Part shown: positions 15,501 through 24,868 of the stretch, piece by piece
Numbering within the stretch: position 1 is the stretch's first letter
Layout of the letters: each line of letters begins with the position of its first letter
Assembly: GCA_039978075.1 (NCBI GenBank)
Contig: JBDWCA010000005.1
Location: 124,001 to 188,000 of the forward strand
Source: Anderseniella sp039978075
Lineage (GTDB): Bacteria > Pseudomonadota > Alphaproteobacteria > Rhizobiales > Aestuariivirgaceae
Direction of reading: 5' to 3'
DNA: 64,000 nucleotides
Program-made: the position numbers and the translations under genes
Notes under the pieces: model-generated
Told to the model about the DNA's origin: nothing
The model's input: the letters and a program-made list of their open reading frames with translations, nothing else
The model's database searches: none

Positions 15501-18500
15501 ATGGCATTGAAGCCGGTAAAGCTCGACGATAAATTCGACCTTTCGAAATCGCATGTCTTTATGACCGGAACCCAGGCAATCGTGCGGCTGACGCTGATGC
15601 AGCATGCGCGCGATGAGCGTGACGGGTTGAATACAGCCGGCTACGTCACGGGCTATCGCGGTTCGCCGGTCGGCGGGCTCGATCAGCAGTTCATGAGGTC
15701 GGTAAAATATACCGAACCAGCCAATGTCCGGTTTGAGCCGGGTATCAATGAAGATCTGGCTGCAACTGCAATCTGGGGAGCCCAGCAGGCGGAAATGCGC
15801 GGCGAGGGCGCCTATGATGGCGTGTTCTCGATCTGGTACGGCAAGGGCCCCGGCGTTGACCGCACCGGCGATGTGCTGCGTCATGCCAATTCGGCAGGCT
15901 CGTCCAAGCATGGCGGCGTGCTGGCCCTGATGGGCGATGATCACGGTGCTGAAAGCTCCACGGTTCCTCACCAGTCCGAATTTGCCATGATGGATGCGAT
16001 GATCCCGATCCTGCATCCGGCAGGCCTGCAGGAAATCCTCGATTACGGTGTCTATGGTTTCGCCCTGTCGCGCTATTCGGGATGCTGGGTCGGCCTGAAG
16101 TGTGTGCACGACAATATCGAGTCGGCCGGCATTGCGGACGGTTCTGTTGATCGTGTGAAAATCAACCTGCCGGAAGATTTCGAGATGCCGGAAGGCGGCT
16201 TGAATATCCGCGCGTCCGATGACCGGTTTGAACAGGAATACCGGCTGCACAATCACAAGCGGTATGCCGCTGTTGCGTTTGCGCGGGCCAACAAGCTTGA
16301 CAAGATAATCCTGTCCGGTGGCAAGACGCCGAAGATCGGTATCGTATCGACCGGCAAGAGCTATCTGGATGTGCGCCAGGCGCTCGATGATCTGGGTATT
16401 GACGAGGTGGCATCCTCGAAACTCGGTTTGCGGTTGTTGAAAGTTGCCATGGTCTGGCCGCTGGACCCGCAGATCGTAGACGATTTTACCAGGGGCCTCG
16501 ATCTCGTCATCGTTGTTGAGGAAAAGCGTTCGCTGCTGGAAACCCAGATCCGTGAGCAGGTGTGCAACGATGCGAAAGCACCGATTGTGATCGGCAAGAA
16601 GGACGAACAGGGAAACACCTTGTTTCCGGCCTGGGGTACGCTGGAGCCCAACCAGATGGCCATCGCGATTGCTGACCGGTTGCTGAAGAAGCGCAAGTCG
16701 AAGCCGGTGGAAGACCGCCTGGCCGTGATCAGGGCTTCCATGGCCAGTGTCAGCAACTCACCGAACCTTGCCGAGCGCATTCCTTATTTCTGTTCCGGCT
16801 GTCCGCACAACTCATCGACTGTCCTGCCTGAAGGCGGCCGCGGTTATGCGGGTATCGGGTGCCACTGGATGGTGCAGTATATCCCGGAGCGCAACACCGA
16901 AGGTGCCACCCACATGGGTGGTGAAGGCGCCAACTGGATCGGTGAGGCACCATTTTCCACACGCAAGCATGTCTTCCAGAACCTGGGCGACGGCACCTAC
17001 AATCATTCCGGCCTGATGGCCATCCGAGCCGCTGTCGCGTCCGGTGTGAACATGACCTACAAGATCCTGTTCAATGATGCGGTCGCCATGACCGGCGGGC
17101 AAACCCATGAAGGCGGATTGACCGTGCCGCAAATCGCCCATCAGGTCAGGGCTGAAGGCGTTGACCGCATTGCCATTGTAACTGATGAGCCGTGGAAATA
17201 TCCGTCAAATGTGGGCTTTCCGGATCGTGTCAGCGTGCATCACCGGTCTGAACTGCAAACGGTTCAGAAGGAGATGATGGAGGTGCCGGGCATCTCGACC
17301 ATCATTTACGACCAGACCTGCGCTGCAGAAAAACGCAGACGGCGCAAGCGCGGCACATTCCCGGATCCGAACCGGCGTGTGTTTATCAATGAACTGGTTT
17401 GCGAAGGCTGCGGTGATTGCGGCGTGCAGTCGAACTGTGTGGCAATTGCACCGAAGGAAACCGAGTTTGGCCGCAAGCGCCAGATCGATCAGTCTGCCTG
17501 CAACAAGGACTTTTCCTGTCTAAAAGGGTTCTGTCCGAGTTTTGTCACCATTGAAGGCGGCGAGTTGATCAAGGGCGTGTCAAACCCGGTCAATACCCAA
17601 GCCACACCGTTCCCGGTCCTGCCGCAACCTGAACAGGTCGGGCTGGATGAGCCGTGGGCGATGATGATTACCGGGATTGGAGGTACCGGTGTTGTTACTA
17701 TCGGTCACCTGATCGGCATGGCGGCAAATCTTGATGGCAAGGGTGTCGCCATGATTGACATGGCGGGTCTGTCGCAAAAGAACGGTGCGGTGGTGACACA
17801 CCTGAAACTGGCGCAGACCCAGGACGAAATCGCGTCTATCCGAATTGCTGCAGGCGGTGCGGATGTGCTTTTGGGTTGTGATATTGTGACATCGGCATCG
17901 GAGCGGATCCTGTCCGGCGCCTCGCGCGCCCGCACACACGCCATCGTCAATTCATACGAGGTGATGCCGGCACAGTTTACCCGTGATGCGGATTTCAATC
18001 TGCCGGGTTCCCAGATGCAGGTGCAGATCGAAGCCCGCACGAAGCAGGGCGCGACGGCGTTCATTGACGCGACCCGCATTGCCAGCGCATTGCTGGGTGA
18101 TTCGATTGCGTCGAACCTGTTCACGCTAGGATATGCCTGGCAGCAGGGCCTGGTGCCGGTGTCGGAGGATGCCATCGTTCGCGCTATTGAACTCAATGGC
18201 GTTGCCATCAAGATGAACCAGCAGGCATTTTTGTGGGGCAGGCGGGCGGCTCACGATCTGGCGGCGGTTGAAGCGGTGTTGTCGGCAGGCACCAAGCAGG
18301 CAGAAGAACAACCAAGAACACTGGATGATGACATCAGCCGGCGTGTGGAATTTCTGACCGCTTTTCAGAACACCGCTTATGCGGAAACCTACAGGGGCCT
18401 CGTTGACGATGTGCGGTCACGCGAAGCGAAAGCCGTCAAGGGATCCGAAAAACTGACAGCGGCGGTCGCGCGCTATCTCTTCAAGCTGATGGCCTACAAG

Positions 18501-18986
18501 GATGAATACGAGGTCGCACGGCTCTACTCCGACGGGTCGTTTGCAAAATCTGTCGCGGCCAAGTTCAAGGGTGATTATGAAGTTCGCCACCATCTGGCAC
18601 CGCCTGTGCTGGCAAAACGCGATCCGGAAACCGGACATTTGCAGAAACAGGAATATGGTCCCTGGATGATGCAGGCGTTTTCTGTCCTGGCGAAACTGAA
18701 AGGATTGCGCGGTACGGCATTTGATCCGTTTGGACGAACTGCAGAGCGCCGCATGGAGCGTCAGTTGATCACGGATTACCGTGACATGCTGTCTGTGGTG
18801 CTGTCGGGTCTCAAGCCTGCCAACCTGGACCTTGCTGTCGAGATCGCCTCGGTGCCGGAAGGCATTCGCGGGTATGGACACGTGAAGGAACGTCATGTTG
18901 CCGAAGCAAAATCGAGCGAAGCGACGCTGCTTGATGCCTATAGGGCCGGCAAGTCACGGGCTCCGGTGTTTCTGGCTGCAGAATAA
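15501..18986 (+). CDS. Fused indolepyruvate ferredoxin oxidoreductase family protein
   Basis: This 1161-residue single-chain enzyme joins the IorA-type alpha part and the IorB-type gamma part. The TPP-binding half includes GDGTYNHSGLMAIRAA and ILFNDAVAMTGGQTHEGG. Iron-sulfur cysteines lie in CEGCGDCGVQSNC and KDFSCLKGFC. The C-terminal 2-oxoacid reductase domain begins at ITGIGGTGVVTIGHL. It oxidatively decarboxylates aryl pyruvates (indolepyruvate, phenylpyruvate) or branched 2-oxoacids to acyl-CoA, reducing ferredoxin. Length fits the fused proteobacterial form (1150-1190). GGAG is suitably placed before the ATG. A Crp/Fnr gene follows after 27 bp. Confidence 0.88.
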   Translation: MALKPVKLDDKFDLSKSHVFMTGTQAIVRLTLMQHARDERDGLNTAGYVTGYRGSPVGGLDQQFMRSVKYTEPANVRFEPGINEDLAATAIWGAQQAEMRGEGAYDGVFSIWYGKGPGVDRTGDVLRHANSAGSSKHGGVLALMGDDHGAESSTVPHQSEFAMMDAMIPILHPAGLQEILDYGVYGFALSRYSGCWVGLKCVHDNIESAGIADGSVDRVKINLPEDFEMPEGGLNIRASDDRFEQEYRLHNHKRYAAVAFARANKLDKIILSGGKTPKIGIVSTGKSYLDVRQALDDLGIDEVASSKLGLRLLKVAMVWPLDPQIVDDFTRGLDLVIVVEEKRSLLETQIREQVCNDAKAPIVIGKKDEQGNTLFPAWGTLEPNQMAIAIADRLLKKRKSKPVEDRLAVIRASMASVSNSPNLAERIPYFCSGCPHNSSTVLPEGGRGYAGIGCHWMVQYIPERNTEGATHMGGEGANWIGEAPFSTRKHVFQNLGDGTYNHSGLMAIRAAVASGVNMTYKILFNDAVAMTGGQTHEGGLTVPQIAHQVRAEGVDRIAIVTDEPWKYPSNVGFPDRVSVHHRSELQTVQKEMMEVPGISTIIYDQTCAAEKRRRRKRGTFPDPNRRVFINELVCEGCGDCGVQSNCVAIAPKETEFGRKRQIDQSACNKDFSCLKGFCPSFVTIEGGELIKGVSNPVNTQATPFPVLPQPEQVGLDEPWAMMITGIGGTGVVTIGHLIGMAANLDGKGVAMIDMAGLSQKNGAVVTHLKLAQTQDEIASIRIAAGGADVLLGCDIVTSASERILSGASRARTHAIVNSYEVMPAQFTRDADFNLPGSQMQVQIEARTKQGATAFIDATRIASALLGDSIASNLFTLGYAWQQGLVPVSEDAIVRAIELNGVAIKMNQQAFLWGRRAAHDLAAVEAVLSAGTKQAEEQPRTLDDDISRRVEFLTAFQNTAYAETYRGLVDDVRSREAKAVKGSEKLTAAVARYLFKLMAYKDEYEVARLYSDGSFAKSVAAKFKGDYEVRHHLAPPVLAKRDPETGHLQKQEYGPWMMQAFSVLAKLKGLRGTAFDPFGRTAERRMERQLITDYRDMLSVVLSGLKPANLDLAVEIASVPEGIRGYGHVKERHVAEAKSSEATLLDAYRAGKSRAPVFLAAE

Positions 18987-19013
18987 GGTGAACCCCATAG
19001 CGACGACACAAAC

Positions 19014-19685
19014 ATGACGCCTGATGAACTGGCTGATATCGCAGTCTGGGCCGGCGAACTGACACAGGACGAACTGGCGCATGCAGCTTCCGGTGTCAGG
19101 ATGAAAACATTTGAACGCGGCCAGCACGTGGCTCATTTTTCCGACCGGGTTGATGCCTGGCACGGCGTCATCGGCGGTGTCATGCGCATCGGGCATGTAT
19201 CGGATACCGGTCAGGTAGCCGGAGTTTCGGCCATTTTGGGCGGCGGCTGGTTCGGCGAGGGTTCGATCATCAAGGACGAGGCGCGGCGCTATGATGTTGT
19301 TGCGGTAACCGATGTTGAGGTGGCCATCATGCGTGGCGACACGTTTCGCTGGCTGTTCGCCAATTCCGTCGGATTCAACCGGTTCCTCGTGCAATTGCTC
19401 AATGAGCGGTTGGGGCAGTTCATTGCAATCGTCAGCCGGGACCGGACCAGCAGTGCAGTGGTGCGGTTGGCACACACCATAGCGGCAATGTACAACCCGG
19501 TATTGTTTCCACGCACACCGCGCGAGATAGAGATGCCGCAGGAAGATCTTGGCCTGTTCGCCGGCATTTCGCGCCAGATCACCAACAAATCACTGCACAC
19601 ACTCGCCGAAGACGGTCTCATTAAACTGATACCGACAGGTCTTAAGGTGTTGGATGTAGATGGATTGAAGGACTACGGCGGGTGA
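19014..19685 (+). CDS. Crp/Fnr-family transcriptional regulator
   Basis: A 223-residue protein with a cyclic-nucleotide-binding-like beta-roll (about residues 25-125, containing GGGWFGEGSIIKDEARRYDVVA), a dimerisation helix, and a winged helix at the C-terminus (MPQEDLGLFAGISRQITNKS, then LHTLAEDGLIKL). No FNR-type cysteine cluster is seen at the N-terminus, so an oxygen-sensing Fe-S role is unlikely. It sits between the oxidoreductase gene and the acyl-CoA ligase/ABC operon and is the obvious candidate local regulator of both. The effector is unknown. Confidence 0.87.
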   Translation: MTPDELADIAVWAGELTQDELAHAASGVRMKTFERGQHVAHFSDRVDAWHGVIGGVMRIGHVSDTGQVAGVSAILGGGWFGEGSIIKDEARRYDVVAVTDVEVAIMRGDTFRWLFANSVGFNRFLVQLLNERLGQFIAIVSRDRTSSAVVRLAHTIAAMYNPVLFPRTPREIEMPQEDLGLFAGISRQITNKSLHTLAEDGLIKLIPTGLKVLDVDGLKDYGG

Positions 19686-19732
19686 ATGGGTTCTCATCAA
19701 GGCCCAGTCTGAGATCATAGAACACAAGAATA

Positions 19733-19775
19733 TGCTCTGTCTGTCAACTCAGTACTGGTGCACAGCATTTTTTTT
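19733..19775 (+). terminator. Probable terminator after the Crp/Fnr gene
   Basis: An imperfect stem (TGCTCTGT near 19733-19740 with ACAGCA at 19762-19767, bulged) is followed directly by eight T residues (19768-19775). The T-run is the strongest evidence; the stem is poor. If active, it separates the oxidoreductase-regulator unit from the ligase-ABC operon. Confidence 0.4.
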
Positions 19776-19868
19776 CGGCACACTCCCCTCAATCGTCGGC
19801 ATTAAGACCGGTAAATGGAAGTGAACATGCAGCTTGCTGAGAGCTGCCTGTCAGGGTGGAAATAACAT

Positions 19869-21845
19869 ATGACTGCTGAAGCGCATGACGCGTCGGTGCA
19901 CGACACAATTCCAAAACTGTTATTGCGAAATGCCAAGGTCAGAGGCGCACGTCCGGCGATGCGTGAAAAGGATCTTGGGATCTGGCAGACCTGGAGCTGG
20001 GCTGACACATTGGCGGAAATCCGTGACCTGGCCTTGGGCCTGCGGGCCATGGGTCTCAAGCGCGGTGACCGGGTGGCGATTGTCGGCGACAACCGGCCGC
20101 GACTTTACTGGGCGATCTGTTCGGCCCAGTCGCTCGGCGCAATTCCGGTGCCGGTGTACCAGGACTCGGTAGCCGAAGAGATGGGCTATGTGCTGGACCA
20201 TGCCGGGGCCAAATTTGCGGTGGTGGAAAACCAGGAACAGGTCGACAAGCTTCTGGAAATCCGCGAGACCTACAAGGATCTCAAGGAAATCGTGTTCGAC
20301 GAGGAACGCGGTCTTCAGAACTATGATGTTGCCGGCGTGCGCTCATATGAGGCAGTGCAGCAGCTTGGCCGTGACAGTGATGACGGCGAAGATGTGTGGC
20401 GCAGCGAAATTGCCAAGGGTAAAGCGGAAGACACTGCAATCATCCTGTACACCTCAGGCACCACCGGCCGTCCCAAGGGCGTGGTACTGACGCAGGGTGC
20501 GTGTGTCTGGGCCGCAGATACGGCTGAAGAGTTCGACAATCTCAGCGAGAACGATGAGGTTATCGCCTATCTGCCCATGGCGTGGGTCGGAGACCATATT
20601 TTCTCATATGCACAGTCTTACGTTTCCGGCTATTGCGTGAATTGTCCGGAAAGCCCGGAAACTATCATCGACGACCGGCGTGAAGTGGGCACGACCTATG
20701 CATTTGCGCCGCCGCGGATTTATGAAAACCTGATCACCCACACTACGGTTGCCATGGAAGACGCCAGTGTGTTGAAAAAGAAAATGTTTGAGTATTTTCT
20801 GGGTGTGGCACGCGAATATGGTGAAGACATTCTCGACGGAAAATCCGTGCCGCTCATGGCCAGGCTGAAGTACTGGCTCGGCAATCTCATGGTGTATGGC
20901 CCGCTGAAAAACCGCTATGGGCTCAGCCAGGTGCGTATCGGATATACTGCCGGTGAGGCGATCGGACCTGAGATTTTCAAGTATTACCGGGCGCTCGGCA
21001 TCAACCTGAAGCAGCTCTATGGACAGACAGAGGCGGCGGTTTACATCACAGGTCAGCCTGATGGCGAGATTTATGCCGACACGGTCGGTACGCCCATGGG
21101 CGGTGTGGAAATCAAGGTCGCCGACAGTGGCGAGGTGATGTACCGGTCTCCGGGCATTTTCACCGAATACTACAAGAACAAGGAAGCGACCAGGGATACC
21201 AAGACGGCGGACGGCTGGGTGCATTCCGGCGATGCCGGCTTTATTGACGACAATGGCCATCTGAAAATCATCGACCGGGCCAAGGATGTGGGACATTTGA
21301 ATGACGGCACGCTGTTCCCGCCGAAATACATTGAGAACAAGCTCAAATTCTTCCCGAACATCAAGGAGGCGGTGGCGTTCGGCGACGGCCGGGACGCGGT
21401 GACAGCGTTTATCAATATAGACCTGACATCGGTTGGCTCGTGGGCGGAACGCAACAATGTTGTCTATGCCAGCTACCAGGAACTGGCGGGTCATCCCGAC
21501 GTTTACAAGATGATTGAAGAGCACGTCGATGCGGTGAACCGGGAACTGTCGCAGGAAGAGCGTGTTGCCGGTGCGCAGATTTCGCGCTTTTTGATCCTGC
21601 ACAAGGAACTGGACCCTGATGACGGCGAAATTACCCGTACTGCAAAGGTGCGCCGCTCGCTGGTCAACGAACGCTATGCCGTGCTGATCGATGCGTTGTA
21701 TGACCCGAGCAAGAAACGCCAGAAGATCAAGACCGAGGTTACCTTTGAAGACGGCAGACGAGGCGACATTGAAGGCGATGTCGAAATCAGGGACATGAAA
21801 CTGCATGCCATTGACCGGGCAAGTTTCAAGGAGGCCGCAGAATGA
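19869..21845 (+). CDS. AMP-dependent acyl-CoA synthetase (long-chain fatty acid/aryl acid CoA ligase type)
   Basis: This 658-residue ANL-superfamily enzyme has the AMP-binding loop YTSGTTGRPKGVVLTQ (about residue 195), the YGQTEAAVYITGQ block, and DGWVHSGDAGFIDDNGHLKIIDRAK near the C-terminal domain. It resembles the FadD15/long-chain branch by length and by LPMAWVGDHIFS. It forms acyl-CoA from a carboxylate and ATP via the acyl-adenylate. Its stop overlaps the start of the livG-like gene by four bases (ATGA), so it is translationally coupled to the importer. That coupling favours activation of the imported compound rather than general fatty-acid activation. Confidence 0.87.
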   Translation: MTAEAHDASVHDTIPKLLLRNAKVRGARPAMREKDLGIWQTWSWADTLAEIRDLALGLRAMGLKRGDRVAIVGDNRPRLYWAICSAQSLGAIPVPVYQDSVAEEMGYVLDHAGAKFAVVENQEQVDKLLEIRETYKDLKEIVFDEERGLQNYDVAGVRSYEAVQQLGRDSDDGEDVWRSEIAKGKAEDTAIILYTSGTTGRPKGVVLTQGACVWAADTAEEFDNLSENDEVIAYLPMAWVGDHIFSYAQSYVSGYCVNCPESPETIIDDRREVGTTYAFAPPRIYENLITHTTVAMEDASVLKKKMFEYFLGVAREYGEDILDGKSVPLMARLKYWLGNLMVYGPLKNRYGLSQVRIGYTAGEAIGPEIFKYYRALGINLKQLYGQTEAAVYITGQPDGEIYADTVGTPMGGVEIKVADSGEVMYRSPGIFTEYYKNKEATRDTKTADGWVHSGDAGFIDDNGHLKIIDRAKDVGHLNDGTLFPPKYIENKLKFFPNIKEAVAFGDGRDAVTAFINIDLTSVGSWAERNNVVYASYQELAGHPDVYKMIEEHVDAVNRELSQEERVAGAQISRFLILHKELDPDDGEITRTAKVRRSLVNERYAVLIDALYDPSKKRQKIKTEVTFEDGRRGDIEGDVEIRDMKLHAIDRASFKEAAE

Positions 21846-22660
21846 ATGTGGCAGTGAAATCGGCAAAGGCAGACAACGATCGGGCCAATGCACCCGAGGT
21901 CATGCTTGATATACGCAATGTGTCATTGTCGTTCGGCGGTGTGCACGCCATCAAGGATGTGAGCTTCAACATCAACAAGGGTGAGATTCGCGCCATCATC
22001 GGCCCGAACGGGGCCGGCAAGACCTCGATGCTGAACGTCATCAACGGATTTTATCATCCGCAGGTCGGCGAAATTACCTTCAAGGGCGAAACCCGCACAC
22101 AGATGCGGCCCTACGTTGCCGCTACTCAGGGCATTGCCCGCACGTTCCAGAACGTCGCGCTGTTTCGCGGCATGTCGACGCTCGACAACATCATGTCCGG
22201 GCGCACGCTGAAAATGCACAAGAACTTCTTCTGGCAAATGCTGCGCTTCGGTCCGGCCATGCAGGAAGAGGTTGAGCACCGCGAACGGGTCGAGGAAATC
22301 ATCGACTTCCTGGAAATCCAGCATATCAGGCGGACGCCGGTTGGCCGCCTGCCGTACGGTTTGCAGAAACGGGTAGAACTGGCCCGCGCCCTGGCCATGG
22401 AGCCGGAGCTGTTGCTGCTTGATGAGCCGATGGCCGGCATGAACCTGGAAGAAAAAGAGGATATGTCGCGCTTCATTCTCGATGTGAACGATCAGTTCGG
22501 CACGACGATTGCGCTGATTGAGCACGATATGGGAGTGGTGATGGATCTGTCGACACGGGTGGTGGTGCTGGATCATGGCGAAAAAATTGCCGACGGCACA
22601 CCTGCAGAGGTCAGCTCCAATCAGGATGTGATTGATGCTTATCTCGGCGTAGCGCACTGA
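21842..22660 (+). CDS. livG: Branched-chain amino acid-type ABC transporter ATP-binding protein (LivG)
   Basis: This 272-residue ABC ATPase has Walker A GPNGAGKT, signature LPYGLQKRVELARAL, Walker B LLLLDEPMAGMN and switch His in IEHDMGVVMD. The insert and C-terminal BCA_ABC_TP_C region identify the LivG branch. It pairs with the LivF-type ATPase encoded about 3.6 kb downstream to drive import through LivH/LivM. It overlaps the ligase gene by four bases. In this branch the cargo is often an aromatic or dicarboxylic acid or amide rather than leucine. Confidence 0.9.
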   Translation: MNVAVKSAKADNDRANAPEVMLDIRNVSLSFGGVHAIKDVSFNINKGEIRAIIGPNGAGKTSMLNVINGFYHPQVGEITFKGETRTQMRPYVAATQGIARTFQNVALFRGMSTLDNIMSGRTLKMHKNFFWQMLRFGPAMQEEVEHRERVEEIIDFLEIQHIRRTPVGRLPYGLQKRVELARALAMEPELLLLDEPMAGMNLEEKEDMSRFILDVNDQFGTTIALIEHDMGVVMDLSTRVVVLDHGEKIADGTPAEVSSNQDVIDAYLGVAH

Positions 22661-22682
22661 CAGATCAGGGGAACAGGCAATA

Positions 22683-23639
22683 ATGGATATTCTTTACAAC
22701 ATTCTGATCGACCCGTTTGTGCAGATGGGATCTGCGCCGGATTTCTTCATGCAGGTGCTGTGGTCGGGGTTTGTGGCGGGAACGCTGTACTCGCTGATTG
22801 CGCTGGGCTTCGTGCTGATTTTCAAGGCTTCCGGCGTGTTCAACTTCGCGCAGGGCATCATGGTGGTGTTTGCAGCACTGACCCTGGTTGGCCTTTATCA
22901 GGCAGGCATACCGGCATGGATTGCATTGATCATGACCATTGGCGCAATGTTTGCGCTGGCCTGGCTGGTGGAGCGCATCGTGCTGCGCAACCTGGTGAAC
23001 CAGGAGGAAATCATCCTGTTCATGGCCACTATCGGGCTGAACTATTTTCTCATCGGGTTTGGCGAGTACGTGTTCGGCGGTGAGCCGAAGCCGATGATTG
23101 CCGCAGAACTGGGACTGCCGACCGGATCGACGACATTTGAACCTTTCGGCGGCATTCTCATCATCGAGCACCTCGATGTGGCGGCTGTCATCATGGCGAT
23201 CATCCTGGTAACCGCGCTGGCGATCTTTTTCAACAAGACCCGCATTGGCCGGGCCCTGCGCGCCGTGGCTGACGATCATCAGGCAGCCTTGTCGGTGGGC
23301 ATTTCGCTCAACCAGATATGGGTCATCGTATGGTTCGCAGCCGGTATTGTGGCGCTGGCAACCGGCATCATGTGGGGCGCCAAATCGGATGTGTCGTTTG
23401 CCCTGCAGATTGTTGCGCTGAAGGCACTGCCGGTGCTGATCATTGGCGGGTTCACCTCCATCCCCGGTGCCATTATCGGCGGCCTGGTGATCGGCTTCGG
23501 CGAGAAGTTGTTTGAGATTTACTGGGGCGGGCTTCTGGGCAGTGGTGTCGAGGGCTGGTTTGCATATGTGATCGCGTTGATTTTCCTGCTGTTCCGGCCG
23601 CAAGGGCTGTTCGGCGAAAAAATCATCGAGCGGATTTAA
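22683..23639 (+). CDS. livH: Branched-chain amino acid-type ABC transporter permease (LivH)
   Basis: A 318-residue polytopic membrane protein of the LivH family with about eight transmembrane helices. Typical segments are FNFAQGIMVVFAALTLVGLY near the N-terminus and LRAVADDHQAALSVGI, the cytoplasmic EAA-like coupling loop, in the centre. GGGGA precedes the ATG, and the gene starts 22 bp after livG. It forms the membrane channel with LivM. Confidence 0.9.
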   Translation: MDILYNILIDPFVQMGSAPDFFMQVLWSGFVAGTLYSLIALGFVLIFKASGVFNFAQGIMVVFAALTLVGLYQAGIPAWIALIMTIGAMFALAWLVERIVLRNLVNQEEIILFMATIGLNYFLIGFGEYVFGGEPKPMIAAELGLPTGSTTFEPFGGILIIEHLDVAAVIMAIILVTALAIFFNKTRIGRALRAVADDHQAALSVGISLNQIWVIVWFAAGIVALATGIMWGAKSDVSFALQIVALKALPVLIIGGFTSIPGAIIGGLVIGFGEKLFEIYWGGLLGSGVEGWFAYVIALIFLLFRPQGLFGEKIIERI

Positions 23640-23658
23640 GGCGAGGCTGGGAACAAGA

Positions 23659-24738
23659 ATGTTTTATCGTGAAGTAGGTCAGTTCAAGACGAACTACACT
23701 GCCGACAGCCAGGTGTTTCCGATCCTGCAGGACAAGATCGCCATTATCGCCATGCTGGTGATCGCCTATGTGATCATACCGATGGCGGGGAATGACTTTT
23801 TCATCACCACGGTGATGATCCCGTTTCTGGTGTTCACGCTGGCAACCATTGGCCTGAACATCCTGGTTGGCTATACCGGGCAATTGTCGCTGGGTACCGG
23901 TGCTTTCATGGGCGTGGGAGCGTACTCCTGCTACAAGCTGACCACGATTTTTCCTGATGTGAACATCATCATCATGGTGTTGTTGTCCGGGTTCTTTGCT
24001 GCCGGAGTCGGAATTCTGTTCGGCTTGCCGTCGCTGCGTATCAAGGGCTTTTATCTGGCCGTTACCACTCTGGCCGCCCAGTTCTTCCTGGAGTGGGCGT
24101 TTATCCGGATACCGTGGCTTTACAATTACAACGATTCCGGTGCCATCGAAGTACCGCAGCGCGAGGGTTTCGGCGTGGTCCTGTCGGGTGCTGCCGCGTT
24201 GCCGGTGACGCGCTATCTGGTTGTGCTGACCATCGTATTGGTCATGACCTGGATTGCATCCAACATTATTCGTGGCCGCATCGGGCGATCATGGATGATG
24301 ATCCGCGACATGGATATCGCTGCTGAACTGATGGGCGTGCGTCCGCTCTATGCCAAGCTGTCTGCATTTGCGGTGTCCTCGTTCTATTGTGGTGTCGCAG
24401 GGGCCATGGGCGTGTTTTTCTGGCTGGGTGCAGCCGAGGTTGAGAGCTTCGACATCAACCATTCGTTCCTGTTCCTGTTCATGGCAATCATCGGTGGGCT
24501 TGGCTCCCTTATCGGCTGTTACATGGGGGCAGCTTTCATCTGGATATTGCCGATCATTATCCGGGCGCTGCCCGGAGTGCTGGGGCTGGACATTAACGCT
24601 GCAACCGTCGAGCACATCAATTTCATGATGATCGGTGGTATGATCATCTTTTTCCTGATCGTTGAACCACACGGGCTTGCCCGGCTGTGGCAGATCGCCA
24701 AAGAGAAACTCAGGACGTGGCCGTTCCCCTACTCCTGA
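23659..24738 (+). CDS. livM: Branched-chain amino acid-type ABC transporter permease (LivM)
   Basis: This 359-residue LivM-family permease has conserved NILVGYTGQLSLGTGAFMGVGAYSCY and the coupling loop RIGRSWMMIRDMDIAAELMGV. The C-terminus ends IVEPHGLARLWQIAKEKLRTWPFPYS, the usual LivM tail. It starts 19 bp after livH. About eight to nine transmembrane helices are expected. Confidence 0.9.
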   Translation: MFYREVGQFKTNYTADSQVFPILQDKIAIIAMLVIAYVIIPMAGNDFFITTVMIPFLVFTLATIGLNILVGYTGQLSLGTGAFMGVGAYSCYKLTTIFPDVNIIIMVLLSGFFAAGVGILFGLPSLRIKGFYLAVTTLAAQFFLEWAFIRIPWLYNYNDSGAIEVPQREGFGVVLSGAAALPVTRYLVVLTIVLVMTWIASNIIRGRIGRSWMMIRDMDIAAELMGVRPLYAKLSAFAVSSFYCGVAGAMGVFFWLGAAEVESFDINHSFLFLFMAIIGGLGSLIGCYMGAAFIWILPIIIRALPGVLGLDINAATVEHINFMMIGGMIIFFLIVEPHGLARLWQIAKEKLRTWPFPYS

Positions 24739-24868
24739 TCTGACAGATGAGGCATTTTTTTGGGAGCAAGAAACTGAAGGGTTGTCAATCCGGGAGTACG
24801 GATCAGATGACGCAATTTTAGCAAAAGCAACCGAACCCACGACGGGACGGTATTCAGGGAGGAAACCA

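Noticed and set aside
20604..21893. Long minus-strand open frame (429 codons) opposite the acyl-CoA ligase
   Set aside because: The plus strand encodes a clear ligase with all motifs; the minus frame has no family resemblance and is a codon-bias shadow.
24662..24868. Extended start of the LivK-like protein inside livM
   Set aside because: The signal peptide and a strong ribosome site are at 24869; the upstream part is out-of-frame livM sequence.
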